From assembly GCF_026341855.1 (NCBI RefSeq), contig NZ_JAPENW010000001.1, positions 4,641,001-4,705,000 of the forward strand: DNA of 64,000 bases, read 5' to 3'. The DNA comes from Streptomyces sp. NBC_00568. GTDB taxonomy: Bacteria > Actinomycetota > Actinomycetes > Streptomycetales > Streptomycetaceae. The notes beneath the pieces were generated by a model. It was not told the DNA's origin. It worked only from the letters and a program-made list of their open reading frames with translations, and did no database searches. The position numbers were made by a program, and so were the translations under genes. This document shows positions 16,888 through 25,813 of this stretch, piece by piece (the first letter of the stretch is position 1; every line of letters starts with the position of its first letter).

Positions 16888-18009
16888 ATGACGACCATGG
16901 TGCGGGACACGACCACCGGCCCGGACCCGGCACGGCCCACCCCGGGCGGGACGCGATCCGTCCCGGACACGGCGGCCCCGGCTCCGGCGCGGTCGGCTCC
17001 GTCCCCGGCGGCTTCCGGCCGGCCGCCCGCGGACGCGGCCGGCAGTGCGCCCGGCCCCTCGAGGACGTCGGGCCCCGCGGGGCCCCGAGGCAGCGAGATC
17101 CGGCGGCACGAGCTGGCCACCTTCCTGCGCAGCCGGCGCGAGCGCATCACGCCCGAGCAGGTCCAGCTGCCCCGCGGCCGCCGTCGGCGCACACCGGGCC
17201 TGCGCCGCGAGGAGGTCGCCCAGCTCTCCGCGGTCGGGGTCACCTGGTACACCTGGCTCGAGCAAGCGCGCGACATCCAGGTCTCCGAGCAGGTACTCGA
17301 CGCCCTGGCGCGCACCCTGCAACTCGACTCCAGCGAGCGGGCGCACCTCTTCCAGCTGGCCGGAGCCGTCGACCCCTCGCCCGCCGCCCAGTGCGAGGTC
17401 ATCACCCCGGCGCTGCGCCAGATCCTGACGCAGCTGGAGCCGGTTCCGGCCTGCATCCAGAACAGCCGGTACGACATCCTGGCGTACAACCGCACGTACG
17501 CGCGTCTGATGATGGGCGACCTCGACACGATCCCGCCCGCCGACCGCAACTGCATGATCCTCGCCTACACCAACGCGGAGTGGCGCCGGTCGATCGTCCT
17601 CCTGGACGAGACCATGCGTCTGATGGCCGCGCGGCTGCGCGTCTCGATGGCCGGGCACCTCGGGGAACCCGCCTGGAAGATGCTGCTGAAGCGGCTGCGG
17701 TCCGAGTCGGCCGAGTTCCGCGAGATCTGGGACCGGTACGAGGTGGTCGGCACCCGCGGCAAGACCAAGAAGTTCGTGAACCCGTACGTCGGTCTCGTCA
17801 CCGTGGATCACACCGACCTGTGGCTCGCGCCCGATCTCGGTGCCCGCATGGTGACGTACGCGCCCTCCGACGAGGAGAGCCGCGAACGGCTGGAGAAGCT
17901 GCACGCGATCGCGCTGGAGGCGGAGGCGGAGGCGGAGGCGTTGGCCGGGGCCGAGGCCCCAGCCGAGGCCGGAACGGCGTCCCGGGCGGAGGCGGCGGGG
18001 GCGGCCTGA
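16888..18009 (+). CDS. XRE-family regulator with MmyB-like ligand domain
   Basis: This is a 373-residue transcription regulator. After a Pro/Ala-rich, apparently disordered N-terminus of about 65 residues comes a Cro/CI helix-turn-helix (RRHELATFLRSRRERITPEQV...TPGLRREEVAQLSAVGVTWYTWLEQ), typical of the MmyB-like group, and then a C-terminal sensor domain (ILTQLEPVPACIQNSRYDILAYNRTYARLM) that in this family binds small hydrophobic molecules. The tail is an Ala/Glu repeat encoded by GAGGCG hexamers. A start further inside is possible because the first 65 residues are not conserved-looking. It is divergent from the MFS exporter, which is its likely target. Confidence 0.88.
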   Translation: MTTMVRDTTTGPDPARPTPGGTRSVPDTAAPAPARSAPSPAASGRPPADAAGSAPGPSRTSGPAGPRGSEIRRHELATFLRSRRERITPEQVQLPRGRRRRTPGLRREEVAQLSAVGVTWYTWLEQARDIQVSEQVLDALARTLQLDSSERAHLFQLAGAVDPSPAAQCEVITPALRQILTQLEPVPACIQNSRYDILAYNRTYARLMMGDLDTIPPADRNCMILAYTNAEWRRSIVLLDETMRLMAARLRVSMAGHLGEPAWKMLLKRLRSESAEFREIWDRYEVVGTRGKTKKFVNPYVGLVTVDHTDLWLAPDLGARMVTYAPSDEESRERLEKLHAIALEAEAEAEALAGAEAPAEAGTASRAEAAGAA

Positions 18010-18016
18010 TTCGGGT

Positions 18017-18094
<78 letters not shown>

Positions 18095-18170
18095 GGCGGG
18101 TGCGGTCCGTGCCGTCGCGCGGTGAGGCGACGTACGGCCGGACGGCGGACCTGGTGAGGCGTCGGCGCGG

Positions 18171-19634
18171 TCAGACGGCGGAGCGGTCCTCGGCCCGTAC
18201 GTCCACCGTCTCCCGTATCTCCGGGGACTCCAGCAGGCGGGCCGTGCGCTCGGCCGTCGCGCGGGCCCAGCGCCCGCTGGTGAGGGCGCCGAGGACGAGG
18301 ACGGCGAGACCGCAGGCGGTGATGACCCACCAGCCGGGGCGGGCCGCCGCGACGAAGGTGTCCCGGTAGGCGGAGGCGTGAATGCCGGAGGCGAGGGCCG
18401 CTCCGATGACGGCGACGCCGAGGGTGCCGCCGATCTGGCGGCTGGTCGAGGCGACGGCGGCGGCGACGCCCGCCTGGGAGCGGGGCATGCCGGAGACGGC
18501 GGTGTTGGTGATGGGGGCGTTCACGAAACCGAAGCCGAGGCCGAAGAAGACGTAACCGATGACGAGCGTGACGTTCGACGTCTCCCCCTCGAACGCGGCG
18601 AACAGCACCCCGCTCACGGTCATCGCGACACCGGCGATCAGCAGCGACGGGCGCGGGCCGCGGCTGCCGACCAGGCGTCCCGAGATGGGCGCGCAGACGA
18701 AGCACAGGGCGGCCATGGGCAGCATCCACAGGCCCGCGTGCAGGGCGTCGAGGCCGCGCACGTTCTGCAGGTACAGCGTCGACAGGAACAGGAAGCCGCT
18801 GAGCGCGGCGAACGCGCTCACCGCGATGACGGTGGCCCCGCTGAACGGCGCCGAGCGGAAGAAGCGCAGGTCGATGAGGGGTTCGTCGCGCCGGGGCTCG
18901 TACCACAGGAGGCCGAGCAGCGCGGCCAGGGCGACCACGCCGAAGCCGGTGGTCCACAGGGCGCCGGAGGTGGGCGCCTCGATGATGGCGTACGTCAGCG
19001 AGCCGAGCAGCACGATGACGAGGAGCTGGCCGACCGGGTCGGGGCGGCGGGCCTTGGGGGCGCGGGACTCGGGGACGAAGCGCAGGGTCAGCAGGAGCGC
19101 GGCGAGGCCGATGGGGAGGTTGATCCAGAAGATCGACCGCCAGCCGACCGTCTCGACGAGCAGGCCGCCCACCAGAGGTCCGGCGGCCATGGATATGCCG
19201 ACCACGGCGCCCCACACGCCGATCGCTCGGGCGCGTTCGCGGGGGTCCGTGAAGGTGTTGGTGATGATCGACATCGCCACCGGGTTCAGCATCGAGCCGC
19301 CGACGGCCTGGACCATCCGGAAGACGATGAGCGCGTCGAGGTTCGGGGCGAGGGAGCAGAGCACCGAGCCGATGGTGAAGAGGACCAGGCCCGCCATGAA
19401 GACCTTGCGCCGGCCGATGCGGTCGGCGGTGGAGCCCGCGAGCATCAGCAGGGAGGCCAGCACCAGGGTGTACGCGTCGATGGCCCACTGCATGCCCGCG
19501 ACGTCCGTGTGCAGTTCCCGCTGCATCGAGGGCAGGGCGACGTTCAGGACCGTGACGTCGAGGCTCACGATCAGCAGACTCATGCAGCAGATCGCGAGCA
19601 CCAGCATCCGGTGCCGGTGGCTGAGCTCAGGCAT
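18171..19634 (-). CDS. MFS transporter, DHA2 (14-TM) drug exporter type
   Basis: This is a 487-residue exporter of the same DHA2 class as the one at 15356, but not a recent duplicate, as the sequences differ throughout. Motif A (GSTADRIGRRK) follows TM2, the TM1 motif LDVTVLNVALP is present, and TM5 carries GAVVGISMAAGPLVGG. About 14 hydrophobic segments are seen. ATG 19634 has a GAGGGA ribosome site. A TTAGACA/TACATT-type promoter with 17-bp spacing lies in the short intergenic region shared with dus. The substrate is unknown. Confidence 0.92.
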   Translation of the reverse strand: MPELSHRHRMLVLAICCMSLLIVSLDVTVLNVALPSMQRELHTDVAGMQWAIDAYTLVLASLLMLAGSTADRIGRRKVFMAGLVLFTIGSVLCSLAPNLDALIVFRMVQAVGGSMLNPVAMSIITNTFTDPRERARAIGVWGAVVGISMAAGPLVGGLLVETVGWRSIFWINLPIGLAALLLTLRFVPESRAPKARRPDPVGQLLVIVLLGSLTYAIIEAPTSGALWTTGFGVVALAALLGLLWYEPRRDEPLIDLRFFRSAPFSGATVIAVSAFAALSGFLFLSTLYLQNVRGLDALHAGLWMLPMAALCFVCAPISGRLVGSRGPRPSLLIAGVAMTVSGVLFAAFEGETSNVTLVIGYVFFGLGFGFVNAPITNTAVSGMPRSQAGVAAAVASTSRQIGGTLGVAVIGAALASGIHASAYRDTFVAAARPGWWVITACGLAVLVLGALTSGRWARATAERTARLLESPEIRETVDVRAEDRSAV

Positions 19635-19730
19635 TCCCTCAATGTACGCCGCTGTCGATAGTGTGTCTAACTAATGACTGCTACACGATCTTTCGCGCGA
19701 GCACCCGGCGCCGTGCGCCACAATGGGGGA

Positions 19731-20885
19731 ATGCCCACGCCCACGTCCACCGTGAACCCCCCGCTGTCGATCGGTCCCCACCAGGTGCAGCCGCCCGTCG
19801 TCCTGGCCCCCATGGCCGGGATCACGAACGCGCCGTTCCGCACGCTGTGCCGCGAGTTCACGGGCGGCAAGGGCCTGTTCGTCAGCGAGATGATCACCAC
19901 GCGGGCGCTGGTCGAGCGCAACGAGAAGACCATGCAGCTGATCCACTTCGACGCGACCGAGAAGCCGCGCTCGATCCAGCTGTACGGCGTCGACCCCGCG
20001 ACCGTCGGCAAGGCCGTCCGCATGATCGCGGAGGAGGACCTCGCCGACCACATCGACCTGAACTTCGGCTGCCCGGTCCCCAAGGTCACCCGCAAGGGCG
20101 GCGGCTCCGCCCTCCCGTACAAGCGCCACCTGCTGCGCGCGATCCTGCGCGAGGCGGTCAGTGGCGCCGGGGACCTGCCCGTCACCATGAAGATGCGCAA
20201 GGGCATCGACGACGACCACATCACCTTCCTCGACGCCGGGCGGATCGCGGTCGAGGAGGGCGTGACGGCGATCGCGCTGCACGGCCGTACCGCGGCCCAG
20301 CACTACGGCGGCACCGCGGACTGGGACGCCATCGCCCGCCTGAAGGAACACGTGCCGGAGATCCCCGTCCTCGGCAACGGCGACATCTGGTCGGCGGACG
20401 ACGCGCTGCGGATGGTGCGCGAGACCGGGTGCGACGGGGTCGTGGTCGGGCGCGGCTGCCTCGGCCGGCCGTGGCTGTTCGGCGACCTGGTGGCCGCCTT
20501 CGAGGGCCGCGCCGACGCCTACGCGCGGCCGGCGCTGCGCGAGGTCGCCGCGGTCATGGTCCGCCACGCCACGCTCCTCGGCGAGTGGATCGGCGACGAG
20601 GCGCGCGGTGTCATCGACTTCCGCAAGCACGTCGCCTGGTACCTCAAGGGCTTCGCGGTCGGCTCGGAGATGCGCAAGCGCCTCGCCGTCACCTCGTCGC
20701 TCGCCGAACTCTCCGACGGACTGGCCGAGCTGGACCTCGACCAGCCGTGGCCGTCGGGCGCCGACGGACCCCGCGGCCGTACCTCCGGCAACAACAGGGT
20801 CGTCCTGCCGGACGGCTGGCTGAAGGACCCCTACGACTGCGCGGGCGTGTCCGAGGACGCGGAACTGGACACGTCCGGCGGCTGA
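19731..20885 (+). CDS. dusB: tRNA-dihydrouridine synthase
   Basis: This FMN- and NADPH-dependent enzyme reduces specific uridines in the tRNA D-loop. The 384-residue protein shows the FMN-binding start (VVLAPMAGITNAPFR), the catalytic Cys in LNFGCPVPKV, HGRTAAQHYGGTADWDAI and the phosphate-binding region GVVVGRGCLGRPWLF. ATG 19731 directly follows GGGGGA and a CACAAT -10-like box, so the mRNA leader is very short. An upstream in-frame ATG at 19674 would add 19 unrelated residues. The DusB assignment over other Dus classes is by overall similarity and is tentative. Confidence 0.93.
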   Translation: MPTPTSTVNPPLSIGPHQVQPPVVLAPMAGITNAPFRTLCREFTGGKGLFVSEMITTRALVERNEKTMQLIHFDATEKPRSIQLYGVDPATVGKAVRMIAEEDLADHIDLNFGCPVPKVTRKGGGSALPYKRHLLRAILREAVSGAGDLPVTMKMRKGIDDDHITFLDAGRIAVEEGVTAIALHGRTAAQHYGGTADWDAIARLKEHVPEIPVLGNGDIWSADDALRMVRETGCDGVVVGRGCLGRPWLFGDLVAAFEGRADAYARPALREVAAVMVRHATLLGEWIGDEARGVIDFRKHVAWYLKGFAVGSEMRKRLAVTSSLAELSDGLAELDLDQPWPSGADGPRGRTSGNNRVVLPDGWLKDPYDCAGVSEDAELDTSGG

Positions 20886-20895
20886 GCCGCCGGAC
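20873..20895 (+). terminator. Hairpin whose loop is the dus stop codon
   Basis: A perfect 10-bp stem (20873-20882 with 20886-20895) has as its three-base loop the TGA stop of the dus gene (20883-20885). It may act in termination or in protecting the 3' end. Confidence 0.6.
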
Positions 20896-20899
20896 GCGA

Positions 20900-20927
20900 G
20901 GTGCGCGCGCCGCCCCGCGCGCGCACC
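20900..20927. terminator. Bidirectional terminator between dus and the glycosidase operon
   Basis: A GC-only 11-bp stem (20900-20910 with 20917-20927) with a six-base loop sits between the two convergent stop codons. Confidence 0.7.
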
Positions 20928-20940
20928 GGACCAGGACCCG

Positions 20941-22878
20941 TCAGGCGCCACCCACCGCCGTGAGCAGGGCCAGGGGGGCCGCCGCCGACCTCGACTCCCT
21001 CACACAGGCGTGCGGGTAGGGCACCGGCTCGGCATGCGTGTCGCGTCCGTAGCCCGCGAGAACCTCGGGGAGACGGTGGCCGGCGGCCGTCGCGGCGTCC
21101 ACGAGCGCGTGCGCCACCGTACGGGCCTCGTCGTGCAGGCCGTACCGCGCCAGCCCCAGCGTGATGAGGGCGTTGTCGTGGGGCCAGACCGAACCCCGGT
21201 GATACGACAGCGGATGGTAGGCGGGCTGGCCGGAGGCGAGCGTGCGCACGCCCCAGCCGGAGAAGAAGTCCGGTTCGAGGAGCCGGCGGCCCACCAGCTC
21301 GCCGTACTCCTTGTCCAGCAGGCCCGACCACAGCAGATGACCCGCGTCCGAGGCGAGCGCGTCCACGTGGCGGCCGTCGCCGTCCAACGCCAGCGCGGGG
21401 AAGGAGTGTTCACTCATCCAGAAGTCCCGCTGGAACCGGTCACGGAGGTCGGCGGCGGCCTGTTCCAGGAGCGCCGCGTAGACCTCGTCGCCCCAGACCG
21501 TGCGGGCCAGCAGCGCGGTGCGGCGCAGCGCGTCGTACGCGTATCCCTGGGCGCCCGCCGCCATCACCGGTCCGGTCGGGCGGCTGCCGTCGGCCGAACA
21601 GATGGCGCCGGGGGAGTCCTTCCAGTTCTGGTTGGCGAGGCCGCCGCCGTCCGCGCGGTACACGAGATAGCCGCGCGAGGTCAGCCCGCCGTGGTCCAGC
21701 ATCCAGCCGATCGCCGCACGGGCGTTGGGCTCCAGCCGGAGGGCCAGCGCCACATCACCGGTCCGCTCGGTGTACGCGCCGAGCAGCACCAGGAACAGCG
21801 GCGTCGCGTCCACCGAACCGTAGTAACGCCCGTACGGCACCTGCCCGAAGTGCGCCAGCTCGCCGTGCCGCACCTCGTGCACGATCTTGCCGGGCTGGGC
21901 GACCGTGTCCGCTCCCACCTCGACCGCCTGGGTGGCGGCCAGCGCGGGCAGCGTGGCGGCGGCGAGCTGCGGCCGGTAGGGCAGCGCGAAGAGCGAGGTG
22001 AGCAGCGCGTCACGGCCCAGCAGGGTGAGGAACCAGGGGACTCCGGCCGCGGGAACCCGCAGCTCCTCGCCGTCCGGGCCCGTCGCCGGCACCTGGAGCA
22101 CCGCGAGGTCCGACAGGCCCCGCGCACAGGCCGCGGCCAGCTCCGGCCAGCCGGTCGGGAAGGGCACGCCCTCCGCGAACTCGCCCTCCAGGGCGAGGAG
22201 TCGCTCATTGGCCGCGGCGGGGGAGGCGGGCACCCGCGGCGCGTGCGAAGCGCCGTGCGGACGCGCCGCGACCCGCAGCGCCAGCTCCGCCGAGCCGTGC
22301 GGTTCGAGGTCGAGGGTCCATACGAGGCGACGCGCGCCCGTGCCCGTCTCCTCCACCCCGTCCGGCGCGGGCTCGGAGGTGACCGTCGTACGGGACTGCC
22401 ACTCCCCGCGCCGATAGCTGAACTCCACACCGTCGTCGAGGACCTGGCGCTGGCGCACGACGCCCGTCTTCGCGTACGTGCGGTAGTCGGAACGCAGCTC
22501 GAACTGGTCCGTGAAGTCGGCGTCCGCGGTGACCGCGATCCGGACCGTGGTGGTCGTCGGACGGTTGCTGGTGACGCGCAGCGCCTCCACGAACGCGCCC
22601 TCGGCGACGGCCTGTTCGCGGAACAGCGTGTACGCGGGCGGTTCGTTGCGGCCGCCCCGCGGCACCAGCACACAGCGTGCCGTGTCCCCGTCCGCGACCG
22701 GCGTGAGTGCCTCGGGCACCGCGCCGTCCACCGTCAGCTGCCAGCGGCTGAGATGCCGGGCGTCCCGGACGAATAACCCGTCCGGAGAGCTGCCGCCCCG
22801 TACCCCGCTGATGTCCCCGCCGTCGCCCACGGCGGCGAACGTCCCACCGTGCACGAGCAGATGATGCCGGTCCGTCAT
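20941..22878 (-). CDS. Amylo-alpha-1,6-glucosidase / glycogen debranching-type protein
   Basis: This is a 645-residue protein. The N-terminal ~200 residues form a beta-rich GDE_N-like domain (HHLLVHGGTFAAVGDGGDISG...GLFVRDARHLSRWQL), and the rest an (alpha/alpha)6-barrel of the debranching type (GVPWFLTLLGRDALLTSLFALPY, YGSVDATPLFLVLLGAY, YHRGSVWPHDNALI). The paired acidic residues in GRDALL and SVDATP are candidate catalytic or binding residues. Family members hydrolyse alpha-1,6 branch points, but many actinomycete members are uncharacterised, so the substrate is uncertain. Its ATG overlaps the stop of the upstream glycosidase (ATGA), showing a two-gene operon. Confidence 0.88.
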   Translation of the reverse strand: MTDRHHLLVHGGTFAAVGDGGDISGVRGGSSPDGLFVRDARHLSRWQLTVDGAVPEALTPVADGDTARCVLVPRGGRNEPPAYTLFREQAVAEGAFVEALRVTSNRPTTTTVRIAVTADADFTDQFELRSDYRTYAKTGVVRQRQVLDDGVEFSYRRGEWQSRTTVTSEPAPDGVEETGTGARRLVWTLDLEPHGSAELALRVAARPHGASHAPRVPASPAAANERLLALEGEFAEGVPFPTGWPELAAACARGLSDLAVLQVPATGPDGEELRVPAAGVPWFLTLLGRDALLTSLFALPYRPQLAAATLPALAATQAVEVGADTVAQPGKIVHEVRHGELAHFGQVPYGRYYGSVDATPLFLVLLGAYTERTGDVALALRLEPNARAAIGWMLDHGGLTSRGYLVYRADGGGLANQNWKDSPGAICSADGSRPTGPVMAAGAQGYAYDALRRTALLARTVWGDEVYAALLEQAAADLRDRFQRDFWMSEHSFPALALDGDGRHVDALASDAGHLLWSGLLDKEYGELVGRRLLEPDFFSGWGVRTLASGQPAYHPLSYHRGSVWPHDNALITLGLARYGLHDEARTVAHALVDAATAAGHRLPEVLAGYGRDTHAEPVPYPHACVRESRSAAAPLALLTAVGGA

Positions 22879-24461
22879 CCCCGGTCCCCTCCCTTGGCGC
22901 CCGTCTCGAACGCGAATACGCGCTGTCCCGCAGTGCTGTGTGCCGTGTCGATCAACGCGTCGTGCCCCGCCGGGGACACGACCGGTGCCGCCCCGGAGGG
23001 CTCGTGCAGCAGGTCGAGCGTCAGCGCCGCCGTCCAGCTGAAACCGAGCGCTCCGCAGGCCTCGCCGGTGTACGGGTCCACGTACTCCGCGAACCCGGAC
23101 TCCCCGGCGGTGTCCAGCAGGGCGGCCCGCAGTCCGTCCGCCCGCCCGTGCTCCCCGTGCAGCCGCAGCCCGCGCTCCAGCAGCCAGTTGGTGTTGAACC
23201 AGGCCGGCCCCCGCCAGTACCGGTGCGGATCGAACGCCTCGCCGGTCAGGTCGTAACTGGGCGCGAGCCGCGTCGCCCCGCCCAGTCCGAAGTGCGGCCC
23301 GCCCGCGGTCCGTACGAGCGTGGCCGCGATGTCGCGGGGCAGCGCGGGGAGGATGAGCGGGAGCAGCCCGGCGACACTGCGCTCGGGGATCAGGGCACCC
23401 CGCCCGCCGTTCCCGTCGCTCCGCTCGTCGCGGCAGAAGAACATGCCCTCCGCCGGATCCCACAGCCGCTCCACCAGTGCCGCCGTCAACCGCTCGGCGC
23501 GCGCGTGGCGGGCGGTCCCCGCCGCGCCCAGCTCCTGCGCGATGCAGGCCAGCGCGTGTTCCGACGCGATCAGCAGAGCGTTGAACGCCGGGTCCTCGAC
23601 GGCGAACTCGCCGCCGCCGTCGGCGTACCCCCGGTCCCGGTAGTCCGTGGCCAGCCGCACGTACCGCCCGTAGTCGAGGTCCGTCGGCCGGTCCTCGGGG
23701 GAGCCGTGGTCGAGGTCGGCGCGCCGGAAGGAGCGGGCCGGTGCCGGGGTGACACGGCTGAGCGGGGCGTCCCAGCAGGGACTGTTGTCCATGCCCTGCT
23801 CCCAGGGGTGCACCACACAGGCGAGGCCCCCGCCGCCCAGGTCCCGGCGGTGCAGGAGATAGCGGTGCCAGGCCGCCAGCCGGGGATACATCCGGGAGAG
23901 GAAGGAGCGGGCCCGGGACAGCCCCGGGTCAGCCCGGTGCACCAGCCACACGGCGAGCGCGTGCACCGGTGGCTGCACGATGCCCGACGTCTGTACGGTG
24001 CGCGGGGCGCCCGCAGCGCGCCCCGCGGTCGAGGAGCGCCAGAAGTCGGGGCTCGGGAAGTAGGCGTCGAGCGGGACGGAGGGGTTGAACACGATGTGCG
24101 GGACACGCCCGTCGGCCCACTGCGCGCCGAGCAGCGTCTCCAGCTCCGTCTGCGCCCGCAGCGGGGACAGATGACGCAGGCCGATCGCGATGAACGCCGA
24201 GTCCCAGGACCACTGGTGCGGATACAGACCGCGCGAGGGCACCGTGGACGTTCCCGTCCAGTTGCCGTTCAGCACGCGGGATGCCCTGAGGTGCAGCGAC
24301 CCAGAAGGGTCGGCAGGATCGTATACAAGTGGTCCGGTCGGGGTGATCTCGCCCGGACCGGGCGGAGAGGGCGGACCGGAGGCGTGTACAGGAGTGCCGG
24401 AGGTACGCACGGGGGTGGTGAGCCCCGTGCGCAGGGCGGTGAGCTGGGTTGTGCTGTCCAC
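22875..24461 (-). CDS. Glycoside hydrolase, GH63/mannosylglycerate-hydrolase-like
   Basis: This is a 528-residue (alpha/alpha)6-barrel protein. Recognisable segments are YPHQWSWDSAFIAIGLRHL (a WDSAF acidic motif), HPWEQGMDNSPCWD (the WExGxDNSP motif typical of the mannosylglycerate-hydrolase/GH63-like group) and YWRGPAWFNTNWLLERGL near the C-terminus. The family acts by inversion on alpha-linked sugars such as glucosylglycerate or mannosylglycerate; the real substrate is not fixed by the sequence. No signal peptide, so it is intracellular. GTG 24461 has a GGGGAG ribosome site. It is the first gene of the pair and divergent from the ROK regulator. Confidence 0.87.
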   Translation of the reverse strand: MDSTTQLTALRTGLTTPVRTSGTPVHASGPPSPPGPGEITPTGPLVYDPADPSGSLHLRASRVLNGNWTGTSTVPSRGLYPHQWSWDSAFIAIGLRHLSPLRAQTELETLLGAQWADGRVPHIVFNPSVPLDAYFPSPDFWRSSTAGRAAGAPRTVQTSGIVQPPVHALAVWLVHRADPGLSRARSFLSRMYPRLAAWHRYLLHRRDLGGGGLACVVHPWEQGMDNSPCWDAPLSRVTPAPARSFRRADLDHGSPEDRPTDLDYGRYVRLATDYRDRGYADGGGEFAVEDPAFNALLIASEHALACIAQELGAAGTARHARAERLTAALVERLWDPAEGMFFCRDERSDGNGGRGALIPERSVAGLLPLILPALPRDIAATLVRTAGGPHFGLGGATRLAPSYDLTGEAFDPHRYWRGPAWFNTNWLLERGLRLHGEHGRADGLRAALLDTAGESGFAEYVDPYTGEACGALGFSWTAALTLDLLHEPSGAAPVVSPAGHDALIDTAHSTAGQRVFAFETGAKGGDRG

Positions 24462-24536
24462 TCAGGTCTCCCCGAAGACGTCCGACCGACCAGTTCGGCA
24501 GTAGCTGCCGTAGGGTTACGTCTATTTAACACGCAA

Positions 24537-24559
24537 AACTCAATATGTAATGCAGAGTT
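24537..24559. promoter_or_regulatory. Inverted repeat in the AT-rich glycosidase/ROK promoter region
   Basis: AACTC (24537-24541) and GAGTT (24555-24559) flank a 13-base AT-rich spacer. It lies in the only AT-rich patch between the divergent glycosidase operon and the ROK gene and is a candidate operator. The arms are short, so confidence is modest. Confidence 0.4.
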
Positions 24560-24580
24560 GGGGAACGCAAGAGGGTGCGC

Positions 24581-25813
24581 ATGACAGAAAGGGCGGGGAG
24601 GACCGTGAAGACCGGCAACCAGGCAAGCTCCGGAGAACTGCTCGAACTGGTGCGCAGTGGCCGGGCGACCACACGCGGGGCGCTCCAGCGGGCCACCGGT
24701 CTGTCGCGGGCCACGGTCGGCCAGCGGCTCGACCGGCTGTTCCGCGCGGGCTGGCTCCGCGAGGGGGCCGGCGGCCCCGTCGACTCACCGCTCGGCGGCC
24801 GTCCCTCCATCACCCTGGAGTTCGACGACGAGCACGCCGTCGTCCTCGCCGCCGACCTCGACACCCGGCACGGCCGGGCCGCCGTCCTCACCCTCACCGG
24901 AGAGATCCTCGCCGAGCACGGGGGCCCGCTGGTGATCGACGACGGTCCCGAGGCGGTCCTCGGCGAGCTCGGACGCTGGTTCGCCGAGCTGCTGGAGAAG
25001 TCCGGACAGCGCGCCGACGCCGTCTGCGGCATCGGGCTCGCGGTGCCGGGCCCGGTCGACAGCGACACCGGCCGCGTGGTGCAGCCGCCGATCATGCCGG
25101 GCTGGGACGGTTACGACATAAGGGGCCGGCTGGGCCGCGCCTTCGCCGAACACGCGGGCACCGGCGCCGGCACCGCCGACGTGCCCGTGCTCGTCGACAA
25201 CGACGCCAACCTCATGGCGTACGGGGAGCAGCGCGTCGGCTATCCGGACTGCTCGGCGTTCGCGCTGGTCAAGGTCTCCACCGGTATCGGCGCGGGCATG
25301 GTCGTCGGTGGCACGGTCTACCGGGGCATCGACGGCGGGGCCGGCGACATCGGGCACATCCGGGTGGGCGCCGACGCGCTGTGCCGGTGCGGCTCGTACG
25401 GCTGTCTGGCCGCCGTCGCCAGTGGCGGCGCGGTGGCGCGCCGGCTCGCGGAGTCCGGGGTCCCGGCCGCGTCCGGTTCGGACGTGCGGGATCTGCTGGC
25501 GGCCGGGCACCCCGAGGCGATGGCCCTCGCGCGGGAGGCGGGCCGGCAGGTCGGGGACGTCCTGGCCACCGTGGTGACGCTGCTCAACCCGGGCGTGCTG
25601 ATGATCGCCGGGGATCTGGCCGGAACCCCCTTCCTCACGGGGGTCCGGGAGCTGCTGTACCAGCGGGCGCTGCCCCGCTCCACCGCTCATCTGGACGTGG
25701 TGACCTCCCGGCTCGGTGAGCGGGCCGGGCTGGTGGGCGCGGGGGCGATGGTCGTGGACCACCTGTACGCGCCGGAGCGGGCCGAGGAACGCCTGGCGGC
25801 CCTCGGCGTGTGA
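24581..25813 (+). CDS. ROK family transcriptional regulator
   Basis: This is a sugar-responsive regulator of 410 residues: an N-terminal winged helix-turn-helix (SSGELLELVRSGRATTRGALQRATGLSRATVGQRLDRLF) and a C-terminal ROK/ASKHA sugar-kinase-like domain (VLAADLDTRHGRAAVLTL, VCGIGLAVPGPVD, VDNDANLMAYGEQR, GTVYRGIDGGAGDIGHI). The zinc motif is CRCGSYGCLAA, where family consensus has Glu at the last position. ATG 24581 has GAGGG six bases upstream; GTG 24575 and 24605 are alternatives. It is divergent from the two glycosidases and very likely represses them in response to a sugar. Confidence 0.92.
   Translation: MTERAGRTVKTGNQASSGELLELVRSGRATTRGALQRATGLSRATVGQRLDRLFRAGWLREGAGGPVDSPLGGRPSITLEFDDEHAVVLAADLDTRHGRAAVLTLTGEILAEHGGPLVIDDGPEAVLGELGRWFAELLEKSGQRADAVCGIGLAVPGPVDSDTGRVVQPPIMPGWDGYDIRGRLGRAFAEHAGTGAGTADVPVLVDNDANLMAYGEQRVGYPDCSAFALVKVSTGIGAGMVVGGTVYRGIDGGAGDIGHIRVGADALCRCGSYGCLAAVASGGAVARRLAESGVPAASGSDVRDLLAAGHPEAMALAREAGRQVGDVLATVVTLLNPGVLMIAGDLAGTPFLTGVRELLYQRALPRSTAHLDVVTSRLGERAGLVGAGAMVVDHLYAPERAEERLAALGV

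Noticed and set aside
13298..16891. Very long open frame on the plus strand (about 1200 codons) across the M14 and MFS genes.
   Set aside because: It is antisense to genes with clear domains, has Arg/Gly/Pro-rich low-complexity content and no motif. Such frames are expected where third positions are nearly all G or C.
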